This document shows positions 58,028-64,000 of a DNA stretch of 64,000 nucleotides, piece by piece. The position numbers were made by a program, and so were the translations under genes. Source of the stretch: Nitzschia sp. DOCU1 (lineage: Eukaryota > Bacillariophyta > Bacillariophyceae > Bacillariales > Bacillariaceae); assembly GCA_951394045.1 (NCBI GenBank), contig OX595999.1:1488001-1552000 (forward strand), in the 5' to 3' direction. The first letter of the stretch is position 1. Every line of letters begins with the position of its first letter. The notes under the pieces were generated by a model that was given only the letters and a program-made list of their open reading frames with translations, was not told where the DNA came from and made no database searches.

Positions 58028-59896
58028 CTACCTCCTACCCAAGACGACAAATCCCATGACGATAGCCAGCGCGGCACCTCCTACCGCCGAGACGGTCGTT
58101 AAATCCACTCCAACTAAGGCCGCCAACACCGCAACGATGGAGCCCAACCCGGGCGCAAGCAGATACTTAACTGTGGCCTGAAGAATTTTGGTCTGCTTTT
58201 GTATATTCTTCTCCAACTTGAGATATGGCATTGCTGACAGAGGACCCGTGATGACAAACTTTTGAAAGCCGGCAACCCCGAGAAAATTGTGAATGCGACC
58301 GATGCCACTTTCTACATTGGCCAAGGATTCCCCCGGATATGCACCCCAAGCGCCTTCGGGCGCCACATAACAGAAACCTGCCCAGCAGTTGACTCCAATC
58401 CCACCATATTTCAGGTCGGCAATCATTTGTTGATAGGCCTCCTTCGACTGTACTTGGGATGGTGCAGTGACAGTGCCGCTCAAGGTTCCAAAGAGGAAGT
58501 CATTGCAAAAGGTAGAGGCAGTCTGGCAAAACGTTTCGACAGTGTCAACGTTTCGTAGACGTGCAACGGTATACACTGGGCAGAAAGGCTCGTTCTTGAA
58601 CGCGTACTCTTTGGAAGCGGCTTCTCGACCTGACTCATTTGTCAGATCAACAGCCAGATCAATGGCTAAATAGGGGAGCAACGTAGCTTCTTTCGATAGA
58701 AGCGCCTTGGACAGCTTTCGCTCTTTGATGCTTTGAACAGGGTCGTCTCCGAGCAATTTCGCCTGGGGGTATTCCTCGCGGAATCTTTGCCATCTTTCTG
58801 CCGACCCCGGATAGTAAGCGACAGGTAAAAGATTCTCCACCAAACTCGTTTCGAGATATCTGAGGAATTCGTCCTTTTGCTCCCAAGAATCCGAGACAAC
58901 GATAGCTTTTGGTGCATTGCAATTACAAGATGCGTTCATATGGATCGCTGCCGCGAGAAAGCTAGCTTGACTTTTGAGTTCGGCCGATTTGTACGTGGCG
59001 GGTACCACAATCCAAGGGGAAACTGCACCAAGCTCAGAGGTCATTTCCGCCTTGATTTGTTTGTTATTCTTCGCTTTGTTCGCTTGTTGTTCCTTTGGAT
59101 CCCCACCCCAAACGATCGCATCATGGGTGGCCTTGCCTCCCGTCAAGTGCACGGCCGTGACGAGGGGGTGTTTCGCCAACGCGGCAGCTCGTTCGTTGGT
59201 CGTGTGGCATTCCAGTTCCATATAACCTCGCTTGATCAAAGGATCAAATAGTTTGCGCATCAGGGGTTCCGTATAGGAACGAAGAGCATGCAACTTGACG
59301 TAAACAACGCAGTTGCGAGTAAATAGTCCATACATGGAATCAACCGCGGCTATAACTGCATGGTTACCAGCCCCCAAAAGCAACATGAGGCCCGGATATT
59401 TCTCAGCATCTTTATCGTCTTGATACTCAAAGATCTTGACATCGTTCTCGGATGGAACAACTTTCGGATCAAGCCAAACTTCGCCGGTACAGACGGCCAA
59501 AGGCCCCAGCGGTTTGGTCAAGTTCATCTTGGTCGCGAGGGTTTCCACACAAACTTGCCCATTAATCGCGGTTCGAATCTTGTAGGATGTCGCTTCGGGT
59601 AGATCACCGTTGACTCGCAATTCGTAGAGTTTCTGCCTGGCGAAGAGTTCGTTCTTGAAAAACACAATCATGCCTAGGCATTGATTGATGGCTTCCATTT
59701 TCCCTTCGTCGGTATCTTCCGGCACCCCCATCACGGCAAGGGCGTCTTTTCCGGCTCGTTGATACCATTCGTCAAAGTCTATGGCTTCAAAGCATTGGAC
59801 CATTTCATTGAGAATAGCCAGCTTGCTCTCGAGCGGCAACGAGGCCCACTCGTCACGTTTTGAAGAAACTCGTTCCAACGCTTCAAATGAGTTCAT
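58028..59896 (-). CDS. Tail-anchored aldehyde dehydrogenase family protein 1
   Basis: The open frame reaches 60154 (708 codons), but homology to the adjacent paralogue starts at MNSFEALERVSSKRDEW (59896), giving 622 aa against 634 in the neighbour; the 86-residue upstream extension, which has a hydrophobic stretch, may be untranslated or an alternative leader. ALDH-like features: AVHLTGGKATHDAIVWGG, ELGAVSPWIVVP, HMNASCNCNAPKAIVV (likely catalytic Cys) and NEPFCPVYTVARL. The C-terminus is a hydrophobic tail (VSAVGGAALAIVMGFVVLG-RR), suggesting a tail-anchored membrane protein as in fatty aldehyde dehydrogenase. The substrate is unknown. The two paralogues are in the same orientation. Confidence 0.75.
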   Translation of the reverse strand: MNSFEALERVSSKRDEWASLPLESKLAILNEMVQCFEAIDFDEWYQRAGKDALAVMGVPEDTDEGKMEAINQCLGMIVFFKNELFARQKLYELRVNGDLPEATSYKIRTAINGQVCVETLATKMNLTKPLGPLAVCTGEVWLDPKVVPSENDVKIFEYQDDKDAEKYPGLMLLLGAGNHAVIAAVDSMYGLFTRNCVVYVKLHALRSYTEPLMRKLFDPLIKRGYMELECHTTNERAAALAKHPLVTAVHLTGGKATHDAIVWGGDPKEQQANKAKNNKQIKAEMTSELGAVSPWIVVPATYKSAELKSQASFLAAAIHMNASCNCNAPKAIVVSDSWEQKDEFLRYLETSLVENLLPVAYYPGSAERWQRFREEYPQAKLLGDDPVQSIKERKLSKALLSKEATLLPYLAIDLAVDLTNESGREAASKEYAFKNEPFCPVYTVARLRNVDTVETFCQTASTFCNDFLFGTLSGTVTAPSQVQSKEAYQQMIADLKYGGIGVNCWAGFCYVAPEGAWGAYPGESLANVESGIGRIHNFLGVAGFQKFVITGPLSAMPYLKLEKNIQKQTKILQATVKYLLAPGLGSIVAVLAALVGVDLTTVSAVGGAALAIVMGFVVLGRR

Positions 59897-60280
59897 TGTT
59901 TCGACAAGTCTGCTTTTGTGGTTCTTCCAGAATGATTGTGGTGACCCCGACGTTCGGTTCTGTGAAAATCCTTGCCGTCTGTAAAGAGGAGTTGTAAATG
60001 AGCAGGCAGCAGACATGCAAAAAGCCTGTGCAGGGAACGGCTTCCGATCTTCTAACGAGAAATAGCGGATAATCCTACTAATAAATAAAAAGGCGGACAC
60101 AGTTAGGACAAAGGTCATCCTAAAAAAGATACGCAGAAAATCTTCCCGGTCCAATCGCGTACTTCAAACAGAGATAGCATAGAGAACTGTCTAAGCTCCC
60201 ATACCTATCGATCAACTACAGGAGTAGTTCTTATCACCTGCGAAAACACTCCCTTCCCTCGTTCCAATAACTCTAGGATA

Positions 60281-62185
60281 TCACCTGTGGTCTTCTTCGT
60301 AGTAATTCGCGCTGGTGTAGAGATAACCAGCCGTCAAAGCCACAGCGGCACCGCCTACTACGGACGCCGCGACAGCTAGATCAATCCCCATTAGTGCCGC
60401 CACGAGTTCCAAAACAGGACCGATTCCTGGTGCAACCATGAGTTTGTTGACAGCCCCCCAAATTTTAGTTTGTTTCTTGATATTGGATTCCAATTTTGGA
60501 TGAGTGAGAGATACAATGGAGTCCTCCAAGACAAACTTTTCAAAGTGCGCCAACCCCAACAAATTGTTAATGCGACCAATGCCCGATTCCACATTCGACA
60601 AGGATTCTCCTGGAAAGGCACCCCAGCCCCCTTCAGGACAAAAAATGCACATGCCACCCCATTGGTTGACTCCAATAGATCCATACTTGAGATCCGCAAT
60701 CAATTGTTGATAGGCATCGGAGGTCTGCAATGCAGGCTTGACCGTGACGGTACCACTCAAGGAACCAAAGACGTAGTCGTTGCAAAATGTAGCTGCTGTT
60801 TCGCAAAAGTCTTCCAAAGTATCCGTGTGTTCGAGTTGGGCAACGGTATATACGGGACAAAAGGGTTCATTGTTGCAAGCATATTCGGCCTTGGCTGCTG
60901 CTCGGCCCTTTTTGGTAGTCAAGTCAATGGACAAATCAATGACCAAATAGGGTAGTAATGTAGCTTCTTTGGACATGAGTGGCCTGGATAGTTTTCGCTC
61001 CTCTACCCCCATGCCCATTGTGGAGTCAAGTACCCTGGCCTTGGGATAGTGTTCTCGAAAGGCCTGCCATCGTTGTGCGCAACCAGGATAGTACGGTACA
61101 GGTAAAATAGCCCTTGTCAGACTGGTTTCGAGAATTTCCAAGAATTGCTCTTTTTGACTCCAACCCTCTGATACGACAATCATTTTGGGTGCATTACAAT
61201 TGCACGAAGCATTGCAATGGATCCACGCCGCCATCATACGAGCTTGATCCTTCAATTCCGCATTCGTGTACTCTGCTGGAACGACAATCCATGGTGAGAC
61301 GGCCCCTAGTTCCGATGTCATTTCGGCCTTTAACATGGGAGTGTTGCGTTGTTTATTTCGTTTTTGTTCTTGGGGATCTGCTCCCCATACAACGACATCA
61401 TGCGTTGGCTTGCCTCCCGTCAAGTGAACAGCGGTTACCAAGGGATGATGAACCAAAGCGGCAGCTCGTTCATTTGTCGAATGGCATTCCAGGTCCATAT
61501 ATCCACGACGAATCAATGGTTCAAACAAGTCTCGCATGAACCCTTCCATATAGGAACGAATAGCATGCAATTTTAGATAAACGACACAATTGCGCGAAAA
61601 CAGTCCATACAAGCAATCCACCACGGCAAGTCCCGCTTGGTTGCCCGCGCCCAAGACGACCATGAGACCCGATTCGTTCTCCAAATATTGAAAGGCCTGA
61701 ACATCTTGCTCGCTCTGGACGGCCTTGGCATCTAACCATATTTCTCCCTTGCGCCCCGCCGGCATGGGATTCGTTTTGGATACCCAAAACGTCGGAAAGA
61801 TTTCGACACACACTTGCCCATTAATGGCGGTACGTGTTTTCAAGTGGGGAAATTTATGTTTCACTCGCATCTCGTAAAGTTCTTGCAAGGCCCATAAATT
61901 TTGTCGCACAAAAATCAGCAATGACAAACACAAGCCTTGGGCTTCCATTTTCCCTTCATCGGTATCGGCAGGTATCCCCATCATGGGCAAACCGCCCCCC
62001 AAGGCTACTGGTTGATGAATAAATAGATCATAATGAGAACCGAACAATTGTAATCGTTGTGTCATATCCTTGAGAAGGTCCAACTTGTCTTCTAAGGAAA
62101 GTTTGGCCCATTCGTCTCGTTTGGAAGAAACGTGTTCGAGGGATGTAAAATAATTAGAATCGTCGGGGGAGGACGAGGGCGCCAT
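60281..62185 (-). CDS. Tail-anchored aldehyde dehydrogenase family protein 2
   Basis: Single-exon 634 aa, tandem paralogue of the preceding gene (about 385 bp from its probable start). Shared blocks: EHVSSKRDEWAKLSLEDKL, TDEGKMEAQGLCL, TRTAINGQVCVE, AVHLTGGKPTHDVVVWG, LGAVSPWIVVP, CNASCNCNAPKMIVVSEGW (C328 and C330 flank the probable nucleophile position) and GSIGVNQWGGMCIFCPEGGWG. It ends with a hydrophobic tail (VVGGAAVALTAGYLYTSANY), so it is probably membrane-anchored, facing the cytosol. It likely acts on aldehydes, perhaps lipid-derived; a reductive or acylating reaction cannot be excluded. Confidence 0.78.
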   Translation of the reverse strand: MAPSSSPDDSNYFTSLEHVSSKRDEWAKLSLEDKLDLLKDMTQRLQLFGSHYDLFIHQPVALGGGLPMMGIPADTDEGKMEAQGLCLSLLIFVRQNLWALQELYEMRVKHKFPHLKTRTAINGQVCVEIFPTFWVSKTNPMPAGRKGEIWLDAKAVQSEQDVQAFQYLENESGLMVVLGAGNQAGLAVVDCLYGLFSRNCVVYLKLHAIRSYMEGFMRDLFEPLIRRGYMDLECHSTNERAAALVHHPLVTAVHLTGGKPTHDVVVWGADPQEQKRNKQRNTPMLKAEMTSELGAVSPWIVVPAEYTNAELKDQARMMAAWIHCNASCNCNAPKMIVVSEGWSQKEQFLEILETSLTRAILPVPYYPGCAQRWQAFREHYPKARVLDSTMGMGVEERKLSRPLMSKEATLLPYLVIDLSIDLTTKKGRAAAKAEYACNNEPFCPVYTVAQLEHTDTLEDFCETAATFCNDYVFGSLSGTVTVKPALQTSDAYQQLIADLKYGSIGVNQWGGMCIFCPEGGWGAFPGESLSNVESGIGRINNLLGLAHFEKFVLEDSIVSLTHPKLESNIKKQTKIWGAVNKLMVAPGIGPVLELVAALMGIDLAVAASVVGGAAVALTAGYLYTSANYYEEDHR

Positions 62186-62815
62186 GATGATGATGGGGAC
62201 TACTACTGTTGTTGTTTACTTGCCCACACCGTTCCAGAGAGTGAATAAAGATGATGAAGAAGGAATGAATCCTGCTATGCAGAATGAGACGAGGATCCGA
62301 TCACATCCGCCCTTCCCTTCATATGTTCTTTTGTCGATGATGCGATTTTTGAAAAACTACCAACGGATTGTGATGCCGGCGCGCAACATAAGCCCCCGTA
62401 ATGTCATCTTTGATGTCGTGGCATTACGAGATTCGGAAGTTGAAATAAGCCGACGTGTGCGTCCACCTGCCGTGTCGCACGCTTCGCTCTATGATACTCC
62501 CAGCGCAATTACGATATCATACACGCGGACTGCGTCAGCCAGCCACATTTCTTTGGTGGGAGAGCATTTCTTTGCTCTGTAGATTTTAACAGCAAATTCT
62601 TGCCAGAAATCCTTCGGCTGGCGCCCACCATCCGCCCTGGTCGTTCGCAATAGCGAGGTCTTGTGTGCTTTCTTCCTCTGTTTTGCTCGTGGATGTGAAG
62701 AATGGGAGACCAAAGACGACGGAGGCCCTGAGGCTTTGCCATACTTCTATTGACACAGCAATAGAAACAGCACCTTTGATCGTTTCCTCTCTGTCTCATC
62801 ATTGTTCGTAGTAAA
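62186..62815. other. Divergent intergenic region
   Basis: Lies between the ALDH-family gene and the desaturase gene, whose promoters must both be here. A 132-codon plus-strand frame (62184-62582) has no recognisable motif and overlaps the ALDH start, so I do not annotate it. Confidence 0.4.
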
Positions 62816-63925
62816 ATGATGAAAGATAGCGTGACAATGGCACGTCCCTGGTATGCCAAGGGCGGCATGGAACTGGCCCAGATCGGCATGGCATTGAACG
62901 TGTTTCTGCCAGTGGTATTCATGGCATCGTATTTGGAGGAACGAGTTCGTAATCAGTTTTTAGGTTTGCTATTGTTTTCGTATACTGCTTCTTTGGCGAC
63001 TGGTCGAGAAACTGTCTATTGTATTCTGATTGTTCCAACCTTCATGTCGTCCCTGGTCTTATCGGGATACTTGGCGGGAGGCGAGACTGGCAATGTCGAA
63101 TCCTCCTTTGTCTTGATGGCAACCGCTCTATTTCTTTCGCTGGCCTTGTCGATTGTCAAAGTCAATGTTTGCATGTCCGTGTGTTATCATCGCTTTGCGG
63201 CTCATGCGGCCTTTAAGTGTGGTCCCCTGACACAAATCGGCATGGCCTTGTTGGGCTGCCTGAGCAATCAGGGTGGCCCCATTTGGTGGGCCTCTCAACA
63301 TTTGGGTCATCACAAACATTGTGATGTTCCCGGTGATCCACATTCACCCATTATTTCGGGAACGGAAAAGGCATTTTCGTTTTTTGAAACCAACTTGCAA
63401 GTATGGGAAGAGTTTGCTCCCAAGCATTTGGATTCATTCTTGCTACGAGTGATTGATACCTTTTCGACAGTACCTGTTTCATTGGAACTTTTGTGTGCCT
63501 ACTATTGGATGGGACGACCAGGACTCTTTGTCGCTTATACGAGTGGATGGATTTGTCAATCGGTCACACTTTGGTTCAATGTGGCAAATCACCCACCACC
63601 CTCCGAGAGCATTGCCTCTACTGCCAATGACAAGGCCAAATTTTTGGCCAAATGCAATGCCGCCGACAATGTTACCATGAATCCCTGGAGAGATCCTTGC
63701 ATGAAAAATGGTGGAGTCTATTTACCCTTCTTCTTTTTGAACTTTTTAATGGTGACCTTTGGATGCTTTGTAGATGAACGTGCCCACGAACATCATCATG
63801 AACATCCTCGACTGGCTAAACGATCGACCTATGATTTGGCCTATTGGGGCTTTGTGTATCCATTGGAACAAATGGGTCTCGTGTGGAATGTCGTAGTACC
63901 AGAAGGGACCAAAAAAGTAAACTAG
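62816..63925 (+). CDS. Fatty-acid (acyl-CoA delta-9 type) desaturase
   Basis: Single-exon 369 aa. The three histidine boxes of membrane desaturases are present: HRFAAH (H125-H130), HLGHH (H162, H165, H166) and a C-terminal H-E-HHHEH cluster from H324. NVANHPPPSE supplies the extra His found in stearoyl-CoA desaturases. Hydrophobic blocks flank them (IGMALNVFLPVVFMASYL, FVLMATALFLSLALSIV, YLPFFFLNFLMVTFG), consistent with four membrane spans in the ER. A di-iron centre inserts a double bond into an acyl chain; regiospecificity cannot be read from sequence alone. There is no fused cytochrome b5 domain. The first ATG is 62816; Met at residue 8 is an alternative. Confidence 0.87.
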   Translation: MMKDSVTMARPWYAKGGMELAQIGMALNVFLPVVFMASYLEERVRNQFLGLLLFSYTASLATGRETVYCILIVPTFMSSLVLSGYLAGGETGNVESSFVLMATALFLSLALSIVKVNVCMSVCYHRFAAHAAFKCGPLTQIGMALLGCLSNQGGPIWWASQHLGHHKHCDVPGDPHSPIISGTEKAFSFFETNLQVWEEFAPKHLDSFLLRVIDTFSTVPVSLELLCAYYWMGRPGLFVAYTSGWICQSVTLWFNVANHPPPSESIASTANDKAKFLAKCNAADNVTMNPWRDPCMKNGGVYLPFFFLNFLMVTFGCFVDERAHEHHHEHPRLAKRSTYDLAYWGFVYPLEQMGLVWNVVVPEGTKKVN

Positions 63926-64000
63926 AAAACAACGGCTGTTACTCGTATAGTGTGTATGGCCGTCGCGGAAGCAGCTTTGCGGTACGAAAGGTCGCCGTGC

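Noticed and set aside
62184..62582. 132-codon plus-strand frame
   Set aside because: Starts in the ALDH-family gene's start region with ATG repeats (MMMM) and has no family pattern.
1..64000. CRISPR array, rRNA or tRNA genes
   Set aside because: No regularly spaced short repeats, rRNA blocks or cloverleaf genes were recognised. Short tRNA genes could still be missed by eye.

Overview
The window is eukaryotic nuclear DNA and reads best as a pennate diatom, species not determinable from the sequence. The pointers are short phase-compatible GT-AG introns (about 76-163 bp), signal peptides running into plastid-type 'GFAP'/'QFAS' motifs at the N-termini of a 6-phosphogluconolactonase and a thiolase, a thylakoid-lumen type double-arginine leader, and a diatom-style Ty1/copia retrotransposon. 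There are no bacterial operon features.

Layout. 0.7-7.2 kb: a plastid-lumen DUF6816-like gene, then a pair of same-strand paralogues with a TPR-like end, the second carrying a frameshift, then about 2 kb with no convincing gene. 7.2-23.8 kb: the outstanding feature, three head-to-tail, almost identical 5,508-bp DNA transposons. The whole array is bounded by one 8-bp target duplication (CCTTTGTT) and internally separated by 6-bp CCTTTG remnants. Each unit has 27-bp imperfect terminal inverted repeats, three subterminal AGCTATCAAAG repeats and one intronless 1,539-aa protein. I read this protein as a DDE-type transposase (D399, D473, D951xxH954, E1119) with a complete Werner/RNase D-like 3'-5' exonuclease domain (D545, E547, D641, Y714, D718) inserted between the second D and the DxxH motif.

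24-34 kb: ordinary metabolic genes. These are mitochondrial D-2-hydroxyglutarate dehydrogenase (one intron), an unrecognised coiled-coil protein, a diflavin reductase, a hybrid-cluster protein with one intron divergent from that reductase, and a SAM-methyltransferase-like protein. 34.3-41.0 kb: a copia retrotransposon with identical 315-bp LTRs on the minus strand. Gag and pol are in the same frame, separated by a UGA-CGG stop; pol is broken near the first integrase aspartate; the primer-binding site looks complementary to the D-arm of initiator tRNA-Met.

41-48 kb: an APH/MTR-kinase-like phosphotransferase, a four-exon secreted cysteine-rich protein, a 170-bp tandem repeat and an LRR relic. 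47.9-64 kb: pyruvate dehydrogenase E1 beta (two exons), 3.6 kb of apparent non-coding DNA, a peroxisomal-type 3-ketoacyl-CoA thiolase (two exons, C-terminal SRL), a membrane protein with a PH-like domain, an 81-aa two-exon protein, plastid 6-phosphogluconolactonase, two tandem tail-anchored aldehyde-dehydrogenase-family proteins and a fatty-acid desaturase. Several of these fit fatty-acid/aldehyde metabolism and NADPH supply, but the clustering is probably incidental.

All assignments come from reading motifs and splice signals by eye; no database search was possible.
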